From contig SMMW01000199.1 of assembly GCA_004794655.1 (NCBI GenBank), positions 1 through 64,000 on the forward strand: a stretch of DNA of 64,000 nt, given 5' to 3'. The stretch's first letter is position 1; the number at the start of each line of letters is the position of its first letter. Below the pieces are notes generated by a model, which saw only the letters and a list, made by a program, of their open reading frames with translations, was not told where the DNA came from and searched no databases. Made by a program: the position numbers and the translations under genes. This document shows, in pieces, positions 44,041 through 55,560 of this stretch. This stretch comes from Marisa cornuarietis (Eukaryota; Mollusca; Gastropoda; Architaenioglossa; Ampullariidae).

Positions 44041-46379
44041 TAACCAGTGAACAGAAAGCAACATTGTGAAACGACAAAGTAGTTGCCATTAATTCCTTGC
44101 TACTGTAGAGTGTAGAGGAGAGCATCCAGCATATACCATGAGTTTTATGGAAGATTCCATTATTCACAATCCATTTGTTACTTTGTTTGAAAGATTCAAT
44201 CATTCCTTGACACGATTTTCTCTCAGAATCTATTTCTTCCATTGTTCTGGAAAAACAAAGAAAACATTTCTTATAAAACCCACGTTCAGCACATGACTGC
44301 TGGGAAAACATCTGGAATCCTTAGAATGTTTACTTCAACATTTTCACATTACTCCGGTCAGCTTGGATTTTCTCAGTGGAGAGACAGATTCAAACAAATA
44401 TTCTTAAACTTGTGACACGTGTACACAGTCATAAAAAGCTACACAGGTAGTGAGGACATCTGAATGCAAAATGTAATGTTATTGTCACTCACTGCTACTA
44501 CCTCAACAGCAAAGTTTTACATCTGAAAAATCTCGGCTTGAGACTGTAATTCTGCGTAGTTGTTGTCAACCTCAATTTTATTTAAAGATATATATATATA
44601 TATATATTTAAAGAGAAGTCTACGCAGTTACCGAAAAAAGCCGATTGTCAATCGTGTTATCTTGTGATGCTTAAGCAACTGAAATGGTAGAATATTTATT
44701 GGCGAAAAAGAGTAAATTAAATAATTTAATAAGTTTCTATCCCTCACTTATTCAATCACCTTAAAACATAAAATAAGGATGACTGTTATATCTATTGCCG
44801 AGAAATCAGCTCATTTCAAACTCCCTGGTATCTGCGATTAATTAAGACAATGTGAATTTCACTTTCGGCTGCGTTTTATCAGAAAGTAGTATTTAGCAAG
44901 TGCGTTTCGGACCTGAAATTGTGTAAATGCTCAGACTTGTGCCGAGCCCAGTGTGTGACTTTTTTAAACTTTTTGAAGGTAAGACATTCAAAGCACACAT
45001 TTTAAAGTGAGAGAGAGATTGTTTATTCATTCAAGGGTCATTGCCCCTTAGAAGGGGAAGCAAACGACAATGATAATACAATATTACATGAAAAAGGACA
45101 TAGATCAGAAGGCTAGAACTGCAAACAATGCCTTCAAAACAACTACATAGATACAAAGATTAATCTTCCACTGTAGAATTTCTAAATTTAAAATATAGAA
45201 AAGATTTACAATTTTATTAATTTGTTGAAGCCAATAACAAACTCTAGATTTTCCTGAAGTAAACATTCCATCCGGAGAGTGAGAACATCGGTGGTTGGTC
45301 TTGAAACTGGGTGTAAGCAGCGATTCACATGTCGACTTTCGAGAGACCAAGTCACGTGACGAGACCTGCTCCAAGCTGAAAGCGGAGCAATTGTGGCTTT
45401 GAAGACACAGAACTGCACACTGGACAGACCTGACGGCAGGAAGTGACGTAACAATTGGACTGCTGAACCGGAAATTGTCAAATGCCTTCTCAAAAACACC
45501 TGAAAATGGTTACATGACGCATTTAATTCCCTCTTGTAGTGTATTTAGGGGGGGTGTGCTTGATTGTTTGTATGTATGTATGCATGTATGTATGTATGTA
45601 TGTTTGAACGAATGCACATGTGTTTTTATTCAAATACATGTATATATATATATAACCACTCACACACTCCCTCACATGATCTTGGAAAAGGGCGAGATAG
45701 CAACTCTTCATTTAACACGTGACCCTAATGGTGGTTGAGTCGGTCCTCTGTGAGTCTCAAAAATGCATTGCTTTCAAACTTGTGCCTGGATCTTACCAAA
45801 CATAATGAAGAGACAGACGAATCATCAGAACAATTTCCGGTATAGACAGTGGACGCGAGCGCCCCCAGGCGTTTAGCATCATCGCGTCCGCAACAAAGAA
45901 ATGGCGTGGTGGACATGCTTGTTGCACATTCAACTGTACGAATTCTCGCTACAAATGTCCGGAAAGGTTTTTTTACGCTTCCAGAAAGACGAGGCAAGGT
46001 ACGGACCTGAATTTATAGACCTCGCTTTATTTTGAATTCAATCTGGTGCTTCTGAATAAGATCTTGGCGAAACTTCGTAGGTTCAGGGTCAGTGTTTACA
46101 TTTAATCGCGTGGAAATGTGCAGAGTTGTGATCGTCTTGCTTGTGTAATTCCTAGTACAGTGTAATTTAATTTTGACACATTGATTAGTCACCCTCTTTG
46201 TCTGTAAGAATAAGTTTTTTATGTCTTCTAACAATTATGCATTTACACTTTGAGAAAGCATTTAACAGCAAACACCGTGAGACTTACTAAATAAAATCAT
46301 TCATGTCTACGAAATACCACAGAAAATAGTAAAATATTATAAAAGCAGTAGTTACAGATTTCTATTGACAGCTAGTTTA

Positions 46380-46810
46380 CAGAAAAGCAAAGTAACAGAC
46401 AACAAGACAAAAATCACCATTACTGGTGTCAAACAAGGGTGAGTTCTCTCGCAATTCCTAGTCTTGTTGGTCACGGACTAGGTTATGAAACAAAGACCAA
46501 AAGACAAGAAAAGACAAATCCACTGGACACTTACATCAGTACTAGAAGTGATGTTGAGGACATTATTACCTTTTCCAGACAACAAGAGGATGCTTAGGAA
46601 AAGATCAACAATCTAACCAAAGCTGCGTCAAAAGTAGGACAAAGTAAACATAGGCAAAACAAAAGAAATGATAGTGCCAAGTCAGCAGAACCCATCACAC
46701 TTGACAATAAAGAAGTGGAGCAAGTCCATAAACTTTTACATCTTAGCAGTCTAGTAACAACGGATGGAAATACTGAAAAAGATGATAGTGGAGACCAGTA
46801 GAGAAAGAAG
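46380..46810 (+). mobile_element. Degenerate LINE RT relic (copy 3 intron 3)
   Basis: Counterpart of 1410-1880; the same CAGACAACAAGAGGATGCTT stretch and same orientation relative to the host gene. Frames are broken. Confidence 0.6.
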
Positions 46811-46905
46811 TGAAGGCCCAGAAACTGACCTGACACAACATCACTAAACTTGCTGTTGACAAATAACAATGAAGGTGTCTAGGGGATGCCCTAAGTGCCA
46901 GGTAT

Positions 46906-46946
46906 TTATTCGTGATTCTGCGCATTATAAGTTCGCATTATTATTT
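46906..46946 (+). mobile_element. Tiny LINE 3'-end fragment
   Basis: About 40 bp identical to the last bases of the LINE at 6050-6487 (ATTCGTGATTCTGCGCATTA, then AAGTTCGC and ATT units). It is absent from copy 1 at the matching intron position. An extremely truncated insertion or a small conversion tract. Confidence 0.7.
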
Positions 46947-47911
46947 ACCATGTGGACTAAACAAGTAATAAGTTGTGTTTTCCAATAGCAGGTGAGGGCA
47001 ATGTATGCGGTGACATGAGTGAAAACCAAACGAATCAATGAAGAATCGATGCACCTACTTATAAGTTCTATCGCTCATTTGGAAAAGCTCAGATTTAAAT
47101 ATCTCCAAAAACAAATCACTCACTTGTTTCAGTTGTATATTAATTAACTATCTATGAAATCTCGGTCACTTGCTAACAAAAATATATTCCATTAAATATC
47201 CACAAACGCTTTACAGCTCACTTGTAAAACTCTTTGTATTCAATATTTGTAAACGATCTGCCAATTATTCAGAAAACTTTAAATATTTACAAAAACTCTT
47301 TACTTCTCTGTAAAAAAAAATATAGCCGTAACTGCTCTCCCTCTCATTGTATAAAATCTCTCTTGGTGAAACATCCATGAAAGCTTTACTGTTTAGCTTT
47401 GCAAATGTCTTCGTATTAAATATTAGTGTTAATAATATTAATATTGAGTATGTTTGTATTCCGCCTCTCTTCACAAGCTCTTTATGTCCCATACCTGTTG
47501 AAACTTTTTCTCCGAACACACGTATCTCGCAGATGGTCAGCACCTCATCGCCGGCCTTGAAGACACTGACATAGCGGCCTGTGAGTGGCTGTGTGCAGGC
47601 CAGTGTGTAGCCATTGATGGGGACTATAGAAGGGTAATACACACATTGATTCCCCTCCGTCGAGGGGAAAGTTAGAGGGTCTCGCCAAGATACCCTTATT
47701 TCAAACTTCTGAAGTCTGTAATCTGAAAAACACCAGTGTGTGTCTTTAATCGCCATGGGTTTCTTTCAATATGACTTAATTAGAGAAAAAAGGATTGAAC
47801 CTGAAGATTATTTTCAATGTTGATGTGATACATCGTCGAGGTTGTGGAACAAAATGAACTCTCGATTTTTATGAGGTTAGAATCAAGACTTCAAAAATGT
47901 TAACTAGCACG

Positions 47912-50900
47912 CAGTGCCGGATTAGCCTCAAGGCAAAGTAGGCAATGCCTATGGGCCCCGCGACTTAAGGGGCCCCGCGATAAAATGATATATTTTTTGT
48001 AGAATTGAGTCTTATAACTATTGGCGTACACACATGCACACGTACATGCGGACAGGCCTGACGAGAAGGGGGGGGGGACAAGGGGGTCTGGTGTACCCGG
48101 GCCCACGGCTGTGAAGGGGGCACAGCCTTGGTCAGGGGATTTGTTTTTCTTCTTCTTCTTCTCCTTTTCTTTTTATTTTAAAGAAATGTCTGAGGACAGA
48201 ACACCCAAGCATTACACACGCAGACGTTTGAAGTCTGTATAGACAGAAATGGGCTGAGAAGTGTAGTCAGAGGTATCATATTCTAGCTGGACAAGCCTGG
48301 AGGCGGAAGGCCGCTGGACACTGAAGATTTTATCGCGTGTGAACTGTCCAGAAGAAAGTTTGTGCGTTGAGATTACTGGGTTTATGTGCCACTACGGGAG
48401 GGAGGGGGCGGGCCCTGCAAGCAAATCGGAATTAACAGTGAAGAGGTAGGTAGGTTACTGATGTCTAGTGATGTGTGGTCACTCTGCTGAACGGAGAGGA
48501 TGGGGGCCCACCTCTAGCGCTGCAGCCTGTAAGCGAGAGAGATTAAGGTGCTTTTTTTCGTAGTTACTAAACAACACTGAGACTTTCTTTAACCATTACA
48601 AAAAAAAATCAGTCTACACAGTAGATCCTTGATACAATGAGACTATATTATCCTGTAATACTATCGCAGCCAGCAAAAAAGAACACATTATTGCAAAAAC
48701 ATTTTTAAAACTGCTGTGCCGCAAATAGTTAGGCTTATAAATTGATCACGGTGGTGTCACTGGAAGTTTGGAGCTGGAGGAGGATGATATAGAGGAGGTT
48801 AGCATGAGAAAGATAATAGAAGTTTAGAGACAGTATGTCTGCGCGGTATGTGGATGGCCAGGATGGGCGGGTAGGAGGTAGGGAGGAATGGAAAGGGGAG
48901 GACTCGGACTTTTATAAAGGTGTCACCTTAAGAGGGACGATCGCACGACCTACGGAGATGTACCAGGCTCGCCCTGCAATAACACATCGGCCGGCTGGTC
49001 ATTACCTTTCCTTCCAGTCTTCGACTTTTCTTTGCTCTTTCCCGACCAAGCGCCTGGTAAAAAGAGATAATATCTACCCACCATCCGTCCCCCAAAGCCA
49101 CCTCGGAATCTTTCTTATTCTGTGCTAGTTGTCTCAGGAAGCTATCAATGCCTATCATATATGGTCCTGTATGTTGAGTTTTGCGGTGGCTGCGACATTT
49201 GTTTTTCGAATAACCACATTCTTATATTTGAATGTGTTTTTAAGGAGCTTCGTGTAACGTATATTTGTTTCACGATGAAGGGAGGAAAAGAAAAGTTTAC
49301 AGATGTGTTATGACATAAGTGTTAGTTTGTGAACGTTTTCATTAAATTGTTCCTTGTCTTGACACCCACAATCAAAGTAGAGGCAAATTATGTTGGCCCT
49401 GTTTTTAGTTTAGAGGCCAGTGACTAAGATGACAAGAAGTTCCACCCATGCCGGCCATCGGCCATCGGCCAGAATGCATTGTTGATGACAACACAACAAG
49501 AGGGAAAAGGGGGGGGGATAGTCTTGATAGACTGGACGGGATGGACTTTCATGGGAATTAAATGGTCGGGGTTTGGAGCAATTGGAGATGTAGACTGACA
49601 ATTTTATGAGCAGTAAGGTCAGTGTGTTTGACCATCCCTTTCAATCGGAGTCCTTGGACCAAAGAAAGCTTGGACAAGTGGACCTTTAGAAAGCTGTACA
49701 CACTTAGTTTAACATCTGTTCACACCGCACTCTCCTGTCTGTCGCACGCTGTCTTCTAGACTCGAAAAGCCGAGATGTGCTGCACTTTGTTTGTTTGGTG
49801 AGTACAGTAATTTTTTTTATATTTATTCTTCTATGATTTTCTGTTTATTGGCAAATAGCATTTGACAAGGCAGGAACATCAGTGTCGATGAGAGTGACTA
49901 GCAAGCGTCTCAAATTGACTGAGGATAATGGATTTTGTCAGAAAAGCTCATAAATATAGTCTTACGAAATTTTTATTCAGCAGGTAAAATGACAATATTG
50001 GTACTGCAAAACTTTGTTCTATGAACTATTACAATTCAGCTAAAATATGCTCAACATTTCTATTTTATGCCACAAAACCCTCTCCCTTTGATCTACTTAA
50101 ATATTAAAATTAACAACAGTTACTGGCTAATTAGTATTTAAAACATTTGCTTTGTCTTCCATAACTGAGCAAGTATTTTAACTGATACTTACTGATGGGG
50201 GTTGAAGTCGACCGAGCTAGTTTGGTTGATAAAAAGTTGGAGGAATTCAAAATTTCTGAGAGTCTGAGGGCCTTGGACCCTGGGAGCGGGTGGGGGAACA
50301 ATGCCCGCGAAGGTTCAGGGACAGGTCGAACCGTCGAAGCCGTGGGAGAGAAAGGGATGGTTGCTGGAAAGTTCGACCGGGGAGTGATAAATAGTGTAGT
50401 TTCTAGTTGTTGCTGTCTGTGTGCTTGGAGAAGTGAGAGGAGAGAGAAGCAGGTCAGCCGCCGAGTGAGCTAATAAAATCTACTGTGCGCAGCCAATTCC
50501 ATCTTGGGTATTCTTGTGGAGCAGCTAACCCACCCCATACGTAGCCATCAAAGTGTTGGTTACACAGGTGTAGAAGGGGGATGTAGAGGGGCCCTCAAAA
50601 CGTCGGAGAAGAAGAGGTACCAATCGAGCGTCAATGACCTAAGAGCGATTGAATTCTCTCGCCATTATGGCCACTGAAAACGGCATTTTGCAGAATATTG
50701 ACTTTCAATGTATTTGAAATGACTTCACTACTAGAAAACTAAGGAAGAAGAATTTTTAATGTTTTATTACGGACCCAAAAGGTTTGACTGCCTAAGGGCC
50801 TAATTTAGTTGCTATTTTAATTCGTGTTTCTTTTCTTTCTGAATAAATTGTTAGTCTATAATTATACGTTTTCACAATGACAGGTTTATTAAATTCATAA

Positions 50901-51101
50901 TCTAATAAGGTTGTATTACAACATACCAACATTGACGTTACTAGCGGCTCCATGGCTGACAATGAAATGGAAAATAGAAACTAAACTGAAAGAAACTAAG
51001 AAAACAATTGACGATGAACTGTGCAAATTGCAATATGTGTCTGGGATCGGGGGGCCCCAAAACTTTGACTGCCTATGGGCCTCCACAGTGCTTAATCCGG
51101 C

Positions 51102-51105
<4 letters not shown>
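47912..51105. mobile_element. Candidate non-autonomous TIR DNA transposon (hAT-like ends)
   Basis: The left end CAGTGCCGGATTAG mirrors the right end TTAATCCGGCACTG. It interrupts intron 2 of lectin copy 3 and is absent from copies 1 and 2. Sub-terminal motifs (CCTATGGGCCCC) also recur near both ends, and an internal near-copy lies at about 50757-50800. No transposase domain is visible in 3.2 kb. An 8-bp target duplication was not seen; the right flank is a (GT)n tract that may have obscured it. Assignment to hAT rests on the CAGTG end only. Confidence 0.6.

Positions 51106-51180
<75 letters not shown>
51105..51180. repeat. (GT)n(GA)n microsatellite
   Basis: Abuts the right end of the TIR element; corresponds in position to the (GT)n at 2660-2707 in copy 1. 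Confidence 0.96.
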
Positions 51181-53311
51181 GTTGTAAAGCGTGTTGGACA
51201 TGTTCTTTCACTATGAGGAACTTGTAATTATGTTATTGTGAGACATTTCAGCAAGTTACTGACCCCATCCGTCAGCCCTGTTGAAGATTTCCACATGACT
51301 GATAGTGTACAAGCCCTTCAAGTCGACCTTCCACCAGGAGTTAACCGTCTGGCCGGTTGTCGAGCAGTAACCATGGTAACGGTTGCCGTCCGTGTTGCCG
51401 TCCACCGCCTTGTCCGCTGTGTTGCCGGAGTAGTCCGAGCTTTGCCTCGCGGGCTTAAACAGGGCGACGTTCTCCAAGGCTGAGAAACAGAATTGTAATT
51501 ATGTGTGTGAGAAGTATAATCTAAAGGTTGATGGCTGTAGGGTTGGATGAGCAGCTTTGTTATTTATGAGAGCTTGACGTGTATTGTAAACAAACTTGTA
51601 AACAGTATTTTATAAGCTGTGCAGTCTGTGGAACAGCGTCCTTCAAACCCGGAGATTCATAACCATTAATTTTTCATCCGCAATGGACGATAAATGTCAG
51701 CCAGTTGCTGTTTTCAGAAACGAAGGAAAGGAGTTATTCAGTATTTATAAAGCAGCACCCGGACTCCGCGGAAGTTACTTTACGGGTGGAGCAGTGTTAA
51801 TAAAGCAGGGGGCAAAGATACCCGGGGTAATGTAACAGCAACAGTTACGGGGTCTGGACAATGCCAGTGGCAGCGATGCTTGGGGTAAAGAACAGAGCAG
51901 CACTGGGGTAGTCTGGACAATGCATCATCATTACAGACAGGAAGTCTGTGTCCTTGATTTCCCTATTCGGACTCTGGGCAAAGACTTACCCTAGTTTCAT
52001 AAATTCGGCCTCTGGTGGAAATAATGTTGGGGAGGGAGGAAGAAAAAGGCGGCACTGGCTTCACTACCTGCCCCGCAAAGCCCTGTAATCCTATCAGAGA
52101 AAAGCGTTACCATAGCAACTTAGACTGGACTGTTGTAGACGATCATGTGGGAATGTTTAGCTCATTGTTAATGGAAGCGTTGTGTAAACATTTGTTAATA
52201 TTCTATAATATGTACCCGAGTAAGACAATCCTTGTGGCATCAAGTACATTTAAGTAAGATCAAGTTGTTTGTCTGACTGTCCGTCCTGTCAGTACAATAT
52301 TGTGTATTTTCTTGTACAGTGCATCAAAATGGCAGAGAAGAGATTTTGCTTCTTTAGAACAGTTTTAAGCTTTAGAAACATGTTGTGCAACTGGCCCCAG
52401 ATCTTTTTTTCATCTCATGTATTAATGCGCCCACTGCTTCTCGGGAGTTGAAGAAATAGAAGAGAGTTCGTATCTCGATTAGCAAACGTATTTACATCTA
52501 CAGACACTGGAAGCAAGATTTTATGTGCTTTTGGGTTTTTTTCCTTTGCATGACTTACTGCGAAATTCCTCCCATCGTTTGCAAATTGTTTGACATATAA
52601 CAATGATTTTGTACTGAGTTTCTCACCTATACAATTCACCGCAGTCTAGTTTCTGCATTTAAATACAACTTCCGAAGCTCATAAGCGATTAGACGAGACA
52701 TTCCCTCAGTAGGCGCCTCCTACATGAAAGTCTCACACAACCACAGATACTCCTTTCTTCAGATTTACTGGATATTCTAAAAGCATTTTAAGCTGCTTAA
52801 GTGAATAACTTGTTGGTCACTGTTCGTCTACTTTATAAAATAAATTAAAAATTGTGAAGATTATTTTTTACATAATTGAGTATAATTTATCCGTTAGTAT
52901 GCCCAGCAATGTCGCTTTGGGTGAAATTCATACACATCAGGGCAAAATAGTTACTTGGAAATAATGCTTTGATATCACAAGTTCGTTTGATCTTTTTTTT
53001 TAAAAGTGAAGAGAAATCGTCTTTTGAATAAAATGCTTTAAACAGGAAATGAAAAATAGGCTTGTGCTGAAACTATGATAGAAAAGACAGTAAAAATATA
53101 ACAAGGAAAGAAGGTCAGAATTAATGAATCATTGCTCATTGAAGTAGTTAAATTAATTAGCAGTTTAATTTTATCAAAATAATGATTTAATGATATAATG
53201 ATTACTAGTTAATGAATAATTAAATAACCTAGAGAACAAGAAAGTATTATTGTTGACAGGAAGAAATGGACAAAAAGCGAGAGACTGAAAGTGCCTCATG
53301 TTGATACCTAC

Positions 53312-53640
53312 AGTAGACTTGAGGAGTAAAGAGGAAGATAAGCAGCAACATGTCTTCTTAGTCCCCCACACGTGTGTCCACAGTTTGTGGTCTCTGCTAC
53401 TGGCGATTGATGAGATCTCACATCAGTGCACGTGCCTGCACAGTCACCACCACCAACATCAAGATTGTGGTGCACACAAGGCAGCGACACGCACACACGT
53501 CAAGACCGTCACCGTCACCTTCAGCCCTCGCCCGCCCTCACCTCCTCAAGTACTTGTATCCATCTCTCTTTCTCTCTTTCTCTCCTTTTTACAATCTCTC
53601 TCTCTCTCTTTCTCTTCCCCAAGAGCAAGCCTCTGGATCG
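53312..53640 (-). promoter_or_regulatory. Leader exon and conserved upstream block, copy 3
   Basis: Third copy of the conserved block, with the leader exon at 53351-53312 and a CT-rich tract at about 53560-53620. Confidence 0.4.
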
Positions 53641-53894
53641 TTAGGTACATGATGGGCCTGTATGCTGTAGGTAATGTATATGCCAGGTTCATCTGTCTGT
53701 GAAGCTGTGAAATGAAGCTGATTGTGTGAATGATGCCAGTCCAGTGTTTCTACCCAACATGTCGCCCATTGTTCTGCTGGCTTTCATTCTTCGCCTCTGC
53801 TGCTCCCTTCAGTCATGTAGACACTGTGGGTGTTAGCGGGGGGGAGGGGGGTGCGAACATAAGCTGAGTGGTGGTAATGCTATGAATGGATATA

Positions 53895-53899
53895 TCCAT
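53895..53899 (+). repeat. Target-site duplication TCCAT (left)
   Basis: TCCAT immediately before the 5' LTR; repeated at 59704-59708 right after the 3' LTR. Confidence 0.9.
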
Positions 53900-54797
53900 T
53901 GTTATGAACATGTGTTATCACCCATGAACGTCGAAGTAACGAGGTTGTCGCCCTTGATTGAATAGCGATTATGACCCCTGGTTTGAATGTTGATAGGGGG
54001 CGTTGTTTAGAAATTGGAAGAAGAAGCAGACGTGAGAGTCTGGGAGAAAGAGGAATTTGGTACAGAGGTTGGAATTAATAGTACTGTGTGGATTAATATT
54101 AACTGTGTGAAGAAATAGCAACTGTGTGGATAAATAGTAACTGTGTGGATACATATTAACGGTGTAAAGAAATATTAACTGTATGGAGAAAGAGTAACTG
54201 TGTGGAGAAATATTAACTGTGTGGTTCCTCGATTTATTAATTTTCTCAACTGCTGTGTGATCTCTTGAGAAGATCGTAGGACTGTGTGGAGAAATATTAT
54301 CTGTGTGGTTCCTCGATTTACTAATTTTCTCAACTGCTGTGTGATCTCTTGAGAAGATCGTAGAACTGTGTGGATTTACCTACTGTGGAATTTTTATTGA
54401 CTTGGTCATTTGTCTGCCGTTAGACTGTCGGAGTTATTTGGTGAATGTAGGCTGTCCGTATGATCAACGCCAGAGAGCAAGACTGAAAGAGGGGAACTGT
54501 TTGCCGTGTCGACCCTTTTCCCCCCCCCCCAACAACAGAAGAAGAGAGAACTTGAAGGACTTTAATATAAACTGCTTAGATATATTTGTTTCGGTGCAAA
54601 CTCAGTGTAGAATATTTGTGCTGAAGTTTTCTGTTGTTATTTAGTAAAGTATAGATTTACGTTCACCCGATTAATAGAAACGTTCGAGCCCATGTGCAGG
54701 TCTTTGTATTTTGTTGTGTGAAAGGACACGTGAAGAAGGCTGTGAGGTCAGTGTGTGTTGTGTGTGACCTGTCCACACTTTCCGTGCGTTCCTGACA
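53900..54797 (+). repeat. 5' LTR (898 bp)
   Basis: Begins TGTTATGAACATG and ends GTTCCTGACA (TG...CA). It contains (AACTGTGTGGA)-type short repeats at 54075-54215 and a roughly 80-bp internal duplication around GGTTCCTCGATTTA at 54215-54365. It differs from the 3' LTR at about two substitutions and one inserted T. Confidence 0.95.
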
Positions 54798-54818
54798 TTG
54801 GTGACCCCGACGTGATCT
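54798..54818 (+). other. Primer-binding site
   Basis: TTGGTGACCCCGACGTGATC starts directly at the LTR end; TGG is the expected complement of a tRNA CCA terminus. The tRNA species was not assigned. Confidence 0.75.
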
Positions 54819-55560
54819 GTCGTGGGTTTGTTTCGTTTGGTACAGAGTCGGGTGAAAGTGTGTCTTCGATTCAGTGTTTGTGATTCCCCTGGGACTTAGT
54901 GGTAGAAGGTTGGCAGTTAATTATTTATCTTTGAGAATTTTGCAAAGCGGTTGTACTTATTTATATTTGCTCAGTGTTTAAGTGTTACATGTTGGGCGTG
55001 GTGCAGTTTCCCCGTCTCCAGCTTCACGGGTCTACGGGTGTGTAAAGTTCTACCCGTAGTAAGGAATTAGCCTCTGTTTCTACTTTGCCTCTCGTCTTTA
55101 TTTTCCAAGCTCACTATTCTGTGTGAAAGTGTATGCAGAAACCGAAAGTGAGAGTGGATGTTCTCTATCCTGTAGTTATCTGTCTTGTTTTATTTTTATA
55201 AAAAAAAAATAATTCTGGGCCTTGCGTGTTCACTTATTAATTTATGTGAAGTCATTGGATGTTTGAATAAGTTGTCGCCCTTGGATTATTTTGATGTACT
55301 CGTACGGTACTTTAGGATTGTTAATAGATCTAGAAATCTGAGTGACTAGTTTTGAACAAGTTAAGACTGCTATTGATGTTATTTTGTAACCCAGTTGCAT
55401 TCCTTGAAGATAATTTTTTTTGCCTGATTGATGTTGACATGCCAGTAGCTTAGACTTATTGCAATTCTGGTTGTATTTTCTGCCTTATTAGAAGCTTTGA
55501 TAGTAGGGTGCTCCCTTTTTGTAAACATAGTAGAGTAATTGTGTTGGAGAGGTGTTAACC
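54819..55560. other. Retrotransposon 5' leader
   Basis: Untranslated region between primer-binding site and gag ATG; no ORF or repeat recognised. Confidence 0.6.

Larger units (their letters stand above)
45244..53351 (-). pseudogene. Fucolectin (FTP) + PAN protein, copy 3, frameshifted
   Basis: The minus-strand exons 53351-53312, 51479-51264, 47722-47495 and 45499-45244 correspond one-to-one to copies 1 and 2. The first three have identical lengths and intact splice sites. The PAN exon is 256 nt instead of 257: near 45321-45326 CGATTCACAT replaces CGAGATCACAT. After KSTCE the frame changes and the original TAG (45246-45244) is skipped; the shifted frame runs on to about 45105. The leader and lectin domain could still be made, but the PAN domain loses its C-terminal half. 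Intron 2 also carries the 3.2 kb TIR element. Confidence 0.8.
35219..53702. repeat. Large inverted segmental duplication (palindrome)
   Basis: The left arm (about 35219-41425) and right arm (about 43893-53702) carry the same features in mirrored order: conserved upstream block, leader exon, FTP exons, LINE relic, PAN exon, LINE 3' end, GAACGTGGGTTTTATAAGAA segment, SINE. The right arm is longer mainly because of a 3.2 kb TIR element at 47912-51105. The spacer is about 2.5 kb. The arms have diverged by many substitutions and indels. Confidence 0.85.

Noticed and set aside
50195..50700. Possible solo LTR (AATAAA near 50474 followed by a TGTGCGCAGCC stretch)
   Set aside because: Neither a TG...CA boundary nor a target duplication could be fixed inside the TIR element.
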